Position numbers and translations under genes: made by a program. The notes below the pieces were generated by a model that was given only the letters and a program-made list of their open reading frames with translations, was not told the origin of the DNA and searched no databases. Shown here one piece after another: positions 52,601-60,647 of a DNA stretch of 64,000 nt. Source of the DNA: Desulfobacteraceae bacterium UBA2245 (GTDB lineage: Bacteria; Desulfobacterota; Desulfobacteria; Desulfobacterales; UBA2245); NCBI GenBank assembly GCA_002347265.1, contig DDYB01000002.1, positions 1 through 64,000 of the forward strand, read 5' to 3'. Position 1 is the first letter of the stretch; every line of letters begins with the position of its first letter.

Positions 52601-53939
52601 GGGTTATTTTCTCGTGAACCTGACTTCCGAGTCGACGGTGATGCTTTCCGCTGCCGTGGAACCGATTTCGGATCTGCCGGAATCGGATCTGGCATCGAAG
52701 GTGAAAGGTGCTTTCAACCGTCAGGAGTTCTGGAAACCTGAGGTGGCTTTTCGAAAATGTCTCGACCATTATGTGGTCAAAAGGGGAAATTTTAATACCG
52801 TAATCGCCGGTTATCCCTGGTTTCTGGATTGGGGCCGCGACACCCTGATCGCCGTCCGCGGTCTGATCGCCGCCGGAATGCTTCAGGAAGCCCGCTCCAT
52901 TCTGAAACAGTTTGCCTTTTTTGAAGAAAACGGAACCCTGCCCAATATGATCCGGGGGCTTGACGCTTCCAACCGCGACACGGCCGATGCGCCGCTGTGG
53001 CTTGTCGTGGCCTGTTCGGACCTGCTGGCTGCCGAAAAAGACGCTTCCTTTCTCAAGGAGCCCTGCGGCGGGCGCACGATCATTCAGGTGATTTCAGACA
53101 TGGTCGGCTCCCTGATGGCCGGCACTCCAAACGGTATCAAAATGGATGCGGCTTCGGGTCTGATCTTCAGCCCTTCGCATTTTTCATGGATGGACACCAA
53201 TTTTCCCGCCGGCACTCCGCGGGAAGGATATCCTGTTGAAATTCAGGCCTTATGGTATTTCGCCCTGAACTTTCTGTCACGGAACCATCCGCCGAGAACC
53301 GCCAAAAGATTTCGGGATCTGGCCGAACAGGTCAAGGCTTCCATGGTTGCGTTGTTTTATCTTAAAGATTCCGGGTATCTGGCTGATTGCCTTTACGCAA
53401 AACCCGGAATGGGCGCAGCCGCCGCCGAACCCGATGATGCCCTCCGGCCGAATCAGCTTTTTGCCCTGACCCTGGGCGCCGTAACCGATCCTGCTGTCGG
53501 AAGAAGCATGCTGGACCATTGCGCGGAGTTGCTTGTGCCCGGAGCTGTCCGCAGCCTGGCGGATCGTCCTTTGCGCCGTCCGCTTCCCATTGTTTACAAC
53601 GGACGCCCGCTGAACGATCCCTGCCGACCGTATCAGGGAACCTATGCCGGTGACGAGGATACGAGCCGCAAGCCCGCATACCACAACGGAACGGCCTGGA
53701 CCTGGCTTCTGCCTTCTTTTTGCGAGGCCTGGGCGTTGATGTATGCTCCGGATGGCAACGATGCGGCCAGGGCATGGCTCGGCAGCATGTGCCGGCTTAT
53801 GAATTCGGGTTGCGCCGGGCACGTTCCTGAAATTCTCGACGGGGATTTCCCCCACAGGCAAAGGGGCTGTGATGCGCAGGCCTGGGGCATCAGCGAGCTA
53901 TACCGGGTCTGGACAAAACTTTCCTCAGGATCCGTCTGA
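49644..53939 (+). CDS. Two-module glycogen debranching enzyme (GH13-like + GDE/GH133)
   Basis: The protein has 1431 residues. The N-terminal module (to about 600) is alpha-amylase-like: LPVNPTPTTYARMGRFGNPY, the nucleophile Asp in VDGFRADAGY near 325, the acid Glu in FLLEGLGG near 357, and AETHDNNRM. The C-terminal third has the amylo-1,6-glucosidase pattern GYPWFLDWGRDTLIAV near 1055, FFEENGTLPNMIRGLDASNR and RDTADAPLW. Combining a 4-alpha-glucanotransferase-type and a glucosidase-type module in one chain recalls eukaryotic debranching enzyme. No strong ribosome site precedes the ATG. It would trim limit branches left by the phosphorylase encoded next. Confidence 0.9.
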   Translation: MKPLSGLRQEPDPGACLLHFRGDALVFTLSAPALETGSAWVRTNIGHARATRTEILRRVNCQEPALGRDWFDIPMRRVDKGRFQARLPLCEVGHFQAKCYFLKDGETYPMWPEGANTVINVEPAETCCANTIYNAFVRQFGPNKAGTFLLPIEQNCIQALDNAGFTVIPPSGTFRDLIRELDFIIEKLGCRIIQLLPVNPTPTTYARMGRFGNPYASLDFTGIDPALAEFDPRATPLEQFVELLDAVHARNAKLFLDIAVNHTGWAASLHESHPEWLSRFPDGRIEVPGAWGVAWEDLTKLDYRHTDLWQYMVDVFLTWCRRGVDGFRADAGYMIPVEAWKYIVAAVREQYPDTVFLLEGLGGKISETRRILNDANFNWAYSELFQNYDRAQIEEYLPGAMEISRSQGIMLHYAETHDNNRMAAVSQRFSRMRTTLCALCSHQGAFGFANGVEWYATEKINVHGASSLNWGASENQVDEIRRLNSILRVHPAFFDQTDLKMIQNGPGNFIVMLRHHRPTEKRVLAVVNLDAGQPVHAAWDSDQAGIQETVMVDLLSGTEVKLQVSENRRLLTLDPGQALCLSADWSDMELLSRYGNRFCRMPEHAANRKLAAKALEVREYYRGTCDLGDENLDEAARLLADHPVEFCRKHNPHGDESRVVMWKWPQDQKRQVMIPPGHFLMIQSPTSFRARIMQEDRCVAAEAAAMRSDGTFFALFMPLPTPREFRSCSLKMWVYTPEHCQHVEAQLLYLQDPDGITIRQRFSRHELLDHSPRLLGTNGRGGMLRAHASWGDLASRYDALLAANLCTDFPKDRQMFFARCRGWIIYQGFSRSINLDCTDAFDYEYESRGFWHFYIPAGQGQHVRLSIGVEMVPGKNAVRMVFYRHPAGSDAARLSDEKSVALILRPDIEDRNFHIPAKAYLGPEHEWPSAVRPFDSGFEFMPAPDRRLRFEISPGKFNPAPEWHYMVYRRLDAERGLDPDSDLFSPGYFLVNLTSESTVMLSAAVEPISDLPESDLASKVKGAFNRQEFWKPEVAFRKCLDHYVVKRGNFNTVIAGYPWFLDWGRDTLIAVRGLIAAGMLQEARSILKQFAFFEENGTLPNMIRGLDASNRDTADAPLWLVVACSDLLAAEKDASFLKEPCGGRTIIQVISDMVGSLMAGTPNGIKMDAASGLIFSPSHFSWMDTNFPAGTPREGYPVEIQALWYFALNFLSRNHPPRTAKRFRDLAEQVKASMVALFYLKDSGYLADCLYAKPGMGAAAAEPDDALRPNQLFALTLGAVTDPAVGRSMLDHCAELLVPGAVRSLADRPLRRPLPIVYNGRPLNDPCRPYQGTYAGDEDTSRKPAYHNGTAWTWLLPSFCEAWALMYAPDGNDAARAWLGSMCRLMNSGCAGHVPEILDGDFPHRQRGCDAQAWGISELYRVWTKLSSGSV

Positions 53940-53982
53940 AAGGCGCTGATGAATCATTTCGATCATATCAAGGATGAGAAAT

Positions 53983-56544
53983 ATGGGTCATTTGCAGGTT
54001 TATGAAGTATTCCCGGCTATTCCCGAGCCCTTAATGTTCCTCGAAACACTTTCACGGAATCTCTGGTGGTCGTGGAACTTTGAGGCCGTCGATCTTTTTC
54101 GCCGTATCGACCCCCGTTCCTGGATGCAGGCCAAGGGGAATCCGATCGTATTCCTTGCCATGATTCCGCCGGAACGCTACGATGCGATGTCAAAAGACGA
54201 GAGCTTTCTATCGCATCTGGAACATGTCCGGCGGACTTTTCAAAAAGAGATTCTCGATCCGGTCGAACCGGGGGCATATTCTTTCTGCCCGGACGAATTT
54301 ATCGCCTATTTTTCCATGGAATTTGGACTGGATGCCAATCTGCCCATATTCGCCGGGGGGTTGGGGGTTCTTGCCGGCGATCATCTCAAGGCATCGTCGG
54401 ATATCGCTTTTCCGCTGGTCGGTGTCGGCCTGCTGTATCGGGAAGGCTATTTTCAACAATTCCTGGATCAGGATGCCTGGCAGAAGGAAGAATATCCGGA
54501 AACGGATTTTTATCATCTTCCCATTTCCAGGGCCAGGGACTGCTCCGGAAAAACGCTTGTGATCACCGTCAGCGGTCCTGGCGGAGACATTCACGCCGCC
54601 GTATGGAAACTCAATGTGGGACGTATTCCGCTTTATCTTCTGGATACCAATATCGGGGAGAATTCAAGGGAGCATCGGGATCTGACTTCCAGGCTATATC
54701 CCGGCGAATCCCAGCAGCGTCTGGCCCAGGAGATACTGCTGGGGATCGGGGGCATGCGCGCGCTGTGCCGGATGGGGCTGGAACCCGCCGTATGTCACAT
54801 GAATGAGGGACATTCCAGCTTTTCGAGTCTGGAACGATTGGCCCAGACCATGCTGAAATACGGGGTGAATCTGAAAACCGCAAAAGAGATCGTCACCCGG
54901 ACCACGGTATTTACCACCCACACCCCCGTGTCCGCCGGCTACGACGAGTTCCACCCGGATATGGTCAAGCCCTATCTCAGGGACCTGGAACCGTCTCTGG
55001 GCATTCCGGCCGACCAGATTATTTCCTTCGGCCAGTTGAAGAATAACGGAGTCGGCGCTCAGTTTTCCATGTTCAATCTGGGCCTGCAAATGTCTCAGTA
55101 CTGCAACGGCGTCAGCCAGCTTCACGGATCTGTCGCCAGAAAGATGTGGCGCCATATCTGGCCGGGAAGGGGGCCGGATGAGATTCCGATTTCTCATGTG
55201 ACCAACGGGATCCATGTTCCCACATGGATTTCCGAGGAGAACCACCAGCTTTTTGAACGCTACCTTGGGCCGGAATGGATCAAGCACTTGTTGAAGGAGG
55301 ATCCCGGCTCCAAAATTGATGAGATTTACGATGAAGAGCTCTGGCATGCCCATGAACTGAACCGGACGCGGCTGATTCGGGTCTGCCGCGACCGGATGGC
55401 CAGGCACTATGAACAGATCAATGCCCCCCGGAGGATTATCGAGGACGCGGAAAGAGTGCTGGACAAGAATGTTCTGACCATCGGATTTGCCAGAAGGTTT
55501 GCGACCTATAAGCGGGCCAATCTGATTCTGCAGGATCCGGAACGGCTCGAAGCGCTTTTGACCGACAAGGACCGCCCGATTCAGATCATCTATGCCGGAA
55601 AGGCGCATCCCAGGGACAACGAGGGCAAGGAACTGCTGCGTCAGCTGCTCCGGTTTATTCAGGATCCCAAAATCCGCCGTAAAATCATTTTTCTTGAGGG
55701 ATACGACATGAACATGGCCAAACTGCTGGTTCAGGGCGTGGATGTATGGCTCAACACGCCCCGCCGTCCGTTTGAGGCCTGCGGAACCTCCGGAATGAAG
55801 GCCGCCTTGAACGGCGTTCTGAACGTCAGCGTTCTGGACGGCTGGTGGTGCGAAGGGTATTCCAGGGAAACCGGATGGCGGATCGGCAACGGCGAAGAGT
55901 ACAATGATGTCACGTTTCAGGATGCCCTGGAGAGCCGGGCGCTTTACAATATTCTGGAAAACGAGGTGGTTCCCTGTTTCTATGATAGAAAAAACGGCGA
56001 CATACCGGCGGAATGGATTCGAAAGATGAAAGCCTCCATGAAGATGGCGCTGAAGGGGTTTTCCAGCCGGAAAATGCTGACCACTTATTATGAACGCTAT
56101 TATGCGCCGGCGGTCCGAAGGCGCCGTGAGCTGACGGCCGACTGCGCTGCCGAAGCCCGGATTCTGGCCGACCGCACGGAAAAGTTCCGTGCGCTCTGGA
56201 AATATATTTTCGTTGATGCCGCGGTTAAGGGCGATGAGGGTCCATTCCGGGTCGGGGATCATTTCCCGGTGACCACCGAGGTGTATCTGGGAGACATCCG
56301 CCCCGAAGAGGTGGATGTGGAACTTTACTTCGGCCGATACAAGACCATCTACGCCGTGGAGGTTGGGGAAACCGAGATCATGAAGATGATTGAAGACATG
56401 GGGCACGGGCGGTACCGCTACGAAGGCCGGGTCTACTGCCGGGTATCAGGCCGTTACGGTTTCAACGTGAGGGTGGTGCCGCGGGGAGACGACCGGATCA
56501 AATATTCGCGCGAATTCATCACCTGGGCCGAGAAGTCCTTTTAA
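53983..56544 (+). CDS. glgP: Alpha-glucan (glycogen) phosphorylase, GT35
   Basis: The start at 53983 follows AAGGATGAGA; ATG 53974 is the alternative. It has 853 residues. Visible are the N-terminal NLWWSWNFEAVDLF, YFSMEFGLDANLPIFAGGLG near 110, THTPVSAGYDEF, and the PLP-site CGTSGMKAALNGVLNVSVLD with Lys near 604. It is the archaeal/bacterial subclass with the extra domain after 750. It uses phosphate and PLP to release glucose-1-phosphate from glycogen. It lies 43 nt after the debranching enzyme gene. Confidence 0.95.
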   Translation: MGHLQVYEVFPAIPEPLMFLETLSRNLWWSWNFEAVDLFRRIDPRSWMQAKGNPIVFLAMIPPERYDAMSKDESFLSHLEHVRRTFQKEILDPVEPGAYSFCPDEFIAYFSMEFGLDANLPIFAGGLGVLAGDHLKASSDIAFPLVGVGLLYREGYFQQFLDQDAWQKEEYPETDFYHLPISRARDCSGKTLVITVSGPGGDIHAAVWKLNVGRIPLYLLDTNIGENSREHRDLTSRLYPGESQQRLAQEILLGIGGMRALCRMGLEPAVCHMNEGHSSFSSLERLAQTMLKYGVNLKTAKEIVTRTTVFTTHTPVSAGYDEFHPDMVKPYLRDLEPSLGIPADQIISFGQLKNNGVGAQFSMFNLGLQMSQYCNGVSQLHGSVARKMWRHIWPGRGPDEIPISHVTNGIHVPTWISEENHQLFERYLGPEWIKHLLKEDPGSKIDEIYDEELWHAHELNRTRLIRVCRDRMARHYEQINAPRRIIEDAERVLDKNVLTIGFARRFATYKRANLILQDPERLEALLTDKDRPIQIIYAGKAHPRDNEGKELLRQLLRFIQDPKIRRKIIFLEGYDMNMAKLLVQGVDVWLNTPRRPFEACGTSGMKAALNGVLNVSVLDGWWCEGYSRETGWRIGNGEEYNDVTFQDALESRALYNILENEVVPCFYDRKNGDIPAEWIRKMKASMKMALKGFSSRKMLTTYYERYYAPAVRRRRELTADCAAEARILADRTEKFRALWKYIFVDAAVKGDEGPFRVGDHFPVTTEVYLGDIRPEEVDVELYFGRYKTIYAVEVGETEIMKMIEDMGHGRYRYEGRVYCRVSGRYGFNVRVVPRGDDRIKYSREFITWAEKSF

Positions 56545-56623
56545 CCCCCGTTCCTGGTGCGGACGCAGCAGCAGAGAATGAAAATATTCAGGTCCGTTTT
56601 CATATAAAAAGGAGTCTTCAATC

Positions 56624-58153
56624 ATGGCCGGGTCTGCAAAAAATCCCCGCGTGCTGATTGTAACGCCGGAAGTCACCTATCTCCCCAAAGAGATGGGACA
56701 CATTGCCGTTGGCCTCAGCGCCAAGGCCGGAGGTCTGGCCGATGTGTCGGCGGCGCTGATCAGCGCGCTTTTCGACCAGGGTGCCGACGTGCATGTGGCG
56801 CTTCCCAACTATCGCAAGCTGTTTAACGCCCAGCTGGCGCCGATACTTACAAAAGAGCTGAGCATCATTCGGAAAAAGATGCCCGACGACCGGATTCATC
56901 TGGCCGAAGACCGTGCCTTTTTCTACATGCAGGGGGTCTATTCCAATTACGGCGAGGAAAACATCAAGATTGCGCTGGCCTTTCAGAGAGAGGTCATCAA
57001 CAATATTCTGCCCTTTGTGCGGCCGGATCTGATTCATTGCAACGACTGGATGACCGGTCTGATTCCGGCTGTCGCCAGAAAGATGGGCATTCCCTGCCTG
57101 TTTACCATTCACAACATTCACACCGTCAAGGAAACTCTGGCCAGAATCGAGGATATGGGAATCGATGCCGCCTATTTCTGGGAACACCTCTATTATGACA
57201 ATATGGCCTACGATTATGAAAGGACCCGGAACGAGAACCCCGTGGACTTTCTGACCAGCGGCGTGTTCGCGTCTCACTTTGTCAACACGGTCAGCCCGAC
57301 CTTTCTGGTGGAAGTGGCTCAGAGGCATCATTCTTTCATCAAGCCTTCCCTTCAGCAGGAACTGGCCAACAAACTCTACGCCGAATGTGCGGCCGGAATT
57401 CTCAACGCGCCGGATTCGTCGTACGACCCCTCCACCGACCCCTCGGTTTTTCAGCAGTACACCGCCGAGAATGTGATGCCGGCAAAGCGCGCGAACAAGC
57501 GGTTGCTGCAAAGGACCATGGGGTTGATCGAGGATCCGAGGGCGCCTGTGTTTTTCTGGCCCTCCCGGCTGGATTCCGTTCAGAAAGGATGCCAGCTTCT
57601 GGCCGAAATTCTGCACTCGGTTGTTGCCCGTTACCGGAAGGAAAAGCTTCAGGTCGTTTTTGTGGCGGACGGGGAATTTAAACAACATTTTGAAAATATC
57701 GTCCGGATTCACGGCATTGAAGACCGGGTTGCGGTCTGGGGATTCGATGAGCGCATGGCCCGGCTGGCATATGCGGGATCTGATTTTATTCTGATGCCCT
57801 CCCGTTTTGAGCCCTGCGGCCTGCCGCAGATGATCGGGCCCCTGTACGGAGCTCTTTCCGTGGCGCACGATACCGGAGGGCTTCATGACACGGTGGAGCA
57901 TCTGGATGCGGACCGGGGAACCGGGAACGGATTTGTCTTCAAGCATTATGATTCGCAGGGCCTTTCCTGGGCCATGGATCAGGCCATGGCGTTTCACAAG
58001 CTTCCGCAGGCCGCCAAGCGGGCGCAGATTCAAAGGATCATGACCCAGAGCGCGGCCCGCTTCACCCACGAGGTGTGCGCCCGTCAATACATCGATCTTT
58101 ATGAAAAAATGCTTCAGCGTCCGCTGATCGTCGGCCAGGGGCAGGGTGCATGA
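56624..58153 (+). CDS. glgA: Glycogen synthase GlgA (GT5)
   Basis: The protein has 509 residues. AAAAAGGAG precedes the ATG by 9 nt. The glucosyl-donor signature LSAKAGGLADVSAALISALF starts near residue 30, and the C-terminal FILMPSRFEPCGLPQMIGPL holds the GT5 catalytic Glu. It extends alpha-1,4 chains from ADP- or UDP-glucose. The first motif reads KAGGLAD, the typical K-x-GG-L. The stop overlaps the start of glgB (ATGA). Confidence 0.96.
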   Translation: MAGSAKNPRVLIVTPEVTYLPKEMGHIAVGLSAKAGGLADVSAALISALFDQGADVHVALPNYRKLFNAQLAPILTKELSIIRKKMPDDRIHLAEDRAFFYMQGVYSNYGEENIKIALAFQREVINNILPFVRPDLIHCNDWMTGLIPAVARKMGIPCLFTIHNIHTVKETLARIEDMGIDAAYFWEHLYYDNMAYDYERTRNENPVDFLTSGVFASHFVNTVSPTFLVEVAQRHHSFIKPSLQQELANKLYAECAAGILNAPDSSYDPSTDPSVFQQYTAENVMPAKRANKRLLQRTMGLIEDPRAPVFFWPSRLDSVQKGCQLLAEILHSVVARYRKEKLQVVFVADGEFKQHFENIVRIHGIEDRVAVWGFDERMARLAYAGSDFILMPSRFEPCGLPQMIGPLYGALSVAHDTGGLHDTVEHLDADRGTGNGFVFKHYDSQGLSWAMDQAMAFHKLPQAAKRAQIQRIMTQSAARFTHEVCARQYIDLYEKMLQRPLIVGQGQGA

Positions 58154-60165
58154 AAAATCCGCGGATGGACACGGCGCTGCACAGACTGATTGCGGATGAT
58201 CCCCTGCTGGGCGCCTATCGGGACGCGCTTTGGCGGCGCCTGGAAAAGATGGATGCAGCCCGGCGCCGTCTGACCTCGGGCAGGATGTCTCTGCCCGATT
58301 TCGCCTCGGGTCACGAGTACTTCGGCCTGCATTTCCGGGAGAACCAGTGGATTTTCCGGGAGTGGGCGCCGAACGCCACGCACATCTATCTGATCGGGCA
58401 GATGACGGACTGGCTCGAGAAGCCATCCTTCCGGCTTGAGAGAATCAGCGACGACGGGGTCTGGGAATTAAGGCTTCCGGCTCACCGGATTTGTCATAAG
58501 GATCTGTATCGTCTGAAGATTTACTGGTCCGGAGGCCGGGGGGACCGGATTCCCGCCTATGCCAGGCGGGTGGTTCAGGATCCGGAAACCCTGATATTCA
58601 ACGCCCAGGCCTGGGCGCCGGACCCTTACCCGTGGCGGTGTCTGAATTTCAAGCCGCCCGAAGGCCCGCTTCTGATTTACGAGGCCCACGTGGGAATGGC
58701 CCAGGATGCCGAGCGCGTCGGCAGCTTCGCCGAATTTTCAGAGAAGATCATTCCCCGCATCGTTTCCGCCGGATACAACACCCTTCAGCTCATGGCCGTG
58801 CCGGAGCATCCTTATTACGGGTCGTTCGGATACCACATATCGAGCTTTTTCGCCGCATCCTCCCGGTTCGGAACTCCGGAAGAACTGAAAAATCTCGTTG
58901 ATACGGCCCATGAGGCCGGGCTGCGGGTGATCATGGACATTATCCATTCCCATGCCGTATCCAACGAGGTGGAAGGCCTGAGCCGGTTCGACGGAACCCT
59001 GTACCAGTACTTTCATGAAGGTCCCAAGGGCCGCCACCTGGCCTGGGATTCCCGGTGCTTTGACTACGGAAAGCCCCAGGTGCTGCACTTTCTCCTGTCG
59101 AACTGCCGTTTCTGGCTCGACGAGTACCGTTTCGACGGGTTCCGTTTCGACGGCGTGACCAGCATGCTCTACTGGCATCACGGGCTGGAAAAAGCCTTTA
59201 CCAGCTATGACGACTACTTTGATTCCGGAGTGGATGAAGACGCCCTGGCTTACCTGGCCCTGGCCAACGAGGTGATTCACAGCGTGAAACCCGATGCGGT
59301 GACGATTGCCGAAGACATCAGCGGAATGCCGGGGCTGGCCGCTTCACTGGACAGGGGCGGAATCGGCTTTGATTACCGGTTCGCCATGGGCGTTCCCGAC
59401 TTGTGGATCCGTCTGATCAAGCACGTTGCCGACGAGAACTGGCCCATGGGCGGGCTGTGGTACGAGCTGAACAACCGGCGCCCGGAGGAGAAGACCGTCA
59501 GCTACGCCGAATCCCACGATCAGGCGCTGGTCGGCGATCAGACCCTGATCTTCCGGCTGATCGGATCGGATATCTACGAATACATGCATGTGCGCCATAA
59601 AAGCCTGCGCATTGACCGGGGCATCGCCCTGCACAAGCTGATCCGTTTCATCACCCTGACGACCGCGGGCAGCGGGTATCTGAATTTCATGGGAAACGAG
59701 TTCGGACATCCCGAATGGATCGATTTTCCAAGGCCGGGAAACAACTGGTCCTACCGGTACGCGCGCAGGCAATGGCGCCTGGCCGATGCCGAGGATCTGA
59801 AATACCGGTTTCTGGGCCAATTCGACCGGGACATGATCGAACTGGTCAAGGCCCGCGGAATTCTGGAAAGCCCATGGCCCCGGCTGCTCAAGGAGCATGA
59901 CCTGGACAAGGTCATCGCTTTTGAGCGGGCCGGCGTGATCTTTGTGTTTAATTTTCATCCGACCCGGTCTCATGTCGACTATCCGGTGCCGGCCGCTCCG
60001 GGAAAGTACCGGTTGATCTTCGACAGCGACCGGCCTGTTTACGGGGGCCATGACCGGCTCGTGCCCGATCAGCTCTATTTTACGCTCAACGGAACGGATC
60101 CCGCCTGCTTTCTGAGCCTTTACATTCCCACCCGGACCGTCCTGGCGCTTTGCCGCGAGGAATAG
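58150..60165 (+). CDS. glgB: 1,4-alpha-glucan branching enzyme GlgB (GH13)
   Basis: The protein has 671 residues and starts within the last codons of glgA (ATGA overlap). An N-terminal CBM48 (FREWAPNATHIYLIGQMTDW) is followed by the GH13 barrel: YEAHVGMAQ, DIIHSHAV, FRFDGVTSMLYWHHG with the nucleophile Asp near 333, TIAEDISGMP with the acid Glu near 385, and AESHDQALVGD. It transfers glucan segments to form alpha-1,6 branches. The length and the eukaryote-like motifs fit the GH13_8 subclass. No adjacent glgC is seen. Confidence 0.95.
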   Translation: MKNPRMDTALHRLIADDPLLGAYRDALWRRLEKMDAARRRLTSGRMSLPDFASGHEYFGLHFRENQWIFREWAPNATHIYLIGQMTDWLEKPSFRLERISDDGVWELRLPAHRICHKDLYRLKIYWSGGRGDRIPAYARRVVQDPETLIFNAQAWAPDPYPWRCLNFKPPEGPLLIYEAHVGMAQDAERVGSFAEFSEKIIPRIVSAGYNTLQLMAVPEHPYYGSFGYHISSFFAASSRFGTPEELKNLVDTAHEAGLRVIMDIIHSHAVSNEVEGLSRFDGTLYQYFHEGPKGRHLAWDSRCFDYGKPQVLHFLLSNCRFWLDEYRFDGFRFDGVTSMLYWHHGLEKAFTSYDDYFDSGVDEDALAYLALANEVIHSVKPDAVTIAEDISGMPGLAASLDRGGIGFDYRFAMGVPDLWIRLIKHVADENWPMGGLWYELNNRRPEEKTVSYAESHDQALVGDQTLIFRLIGSDIYEYMHVRHKSLRIDRGIALHKLIRFITLTTAGSGYLNFMGNEFGHPEWIDFPRPGNNWSYRYARRQWRLADAEDLKYRFLGQFDRDMIELVKARGILESPWPRLLKEHDLDKVIAFERAGVIFVFNFHPTRSHVDYPVPAAPGKYRLIFDSDRPVYGGHDRLVPDQLYFTLNGTDPACFLSLYIPTRTVLALCREE

Positions 60166-60309
60166 CAGGGGACACGTTCGTCCGAAATTGCTTCCAATCT
60201 TACAGCGATGTTCTGATACAATTCCTCACGCCAGGATCGGTCGGTTGTCGATTGAAAACCATTTTTTAACAGGCGTGCGGGCCCGGCCGTACAGGCGATG
60301 CGAACGCCA

Positions 60310-60420
60310 GGCCTTTCGCGGGAAATGTTTTTGCTTGACGGTCCTTAAGATGGGTTGTAGGAAATGCTTTGAACCATCCATGCGCCGCAAGATTTCTCAA
60401 TCTGTTCCATTGCAGCACTA
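60310..60420 (+). repeat. Dispersed repeat, 60-kb copy
   Basis: GCCTTTCGCGGGAAATGTTT, CTTGACGGTCCTTAAGATGG, GTTGTAGGAAATGCTTTG and CCATCCATGCGCC match the 23200-23318 copy (reverse strand). The left third also matches 28611-28648. Confidence 0.6.
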
Positions 60421-60483
60421 TTTATGATCTTGAAAACGTGAGGCTAAGGCATGAAACACGTACTTGTGGGATGCGCCTGATGA

Positions 60484-60611
60484 GATATCAACACAACAGA
60501 CCGGTCCGGCCGAAGGCCGGTTTTGACCAGTCAAGGTTGATATCATTTCAGGGCAAATATGCCCGAAAACATGCTGAATATCAAATTATCAGGGCAAATT
60601 GACCTGATAAT
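60484..60611. other. Structured leader with three hairpins upstream of the AAA-HNH pair
   Basis: An outer stem GATATCAAC (60484-60492) / GTTGATATC (60536-60544) encloses CCGGCC/GGCCGG (60506-60520). A second hairpin GGGCA/TGCCC follows at 60551-60564, and a third ATTATCAGG (60585-60593) / CCTGATAAT (60603-60611) lies 36 nt before the start codon. TCAGGGCAAAT occurs twice (60548 and 60589). It could be an operator set or a small RNA. No known consensus was recognised. Confidence 0.5.
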
Positions 60612-60647
60612 CAATGGTTCGCCAAACAAGAATACTCAGGGATATAT

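Larger units (their letters stand above)
60166..60647. other. 482-bp region between glgB and the defence-like pair
   Basis: No gene was recognised. It holds the dispersed repeat at 60310-60420 and three hairpins at 60484-60611 directly upstream of the AAA ATPase gene. Base composition shifts to A/T-rich from about 60540. Confidence 0.55.

Noticed and set aside
54694..56406. 570-codon open frame on - opposite glgP
   Set aside because: It is the antisense shadow of a well-supported phosphorylase gene and has no recognisable domain.
56618..58426. 602-codon open frame on - opposite glgA and glgB
   Set aside because: Spans two clear genes in antisense, His/Arg-rich composition typical of a shadow of G/C-rich coding DNA.
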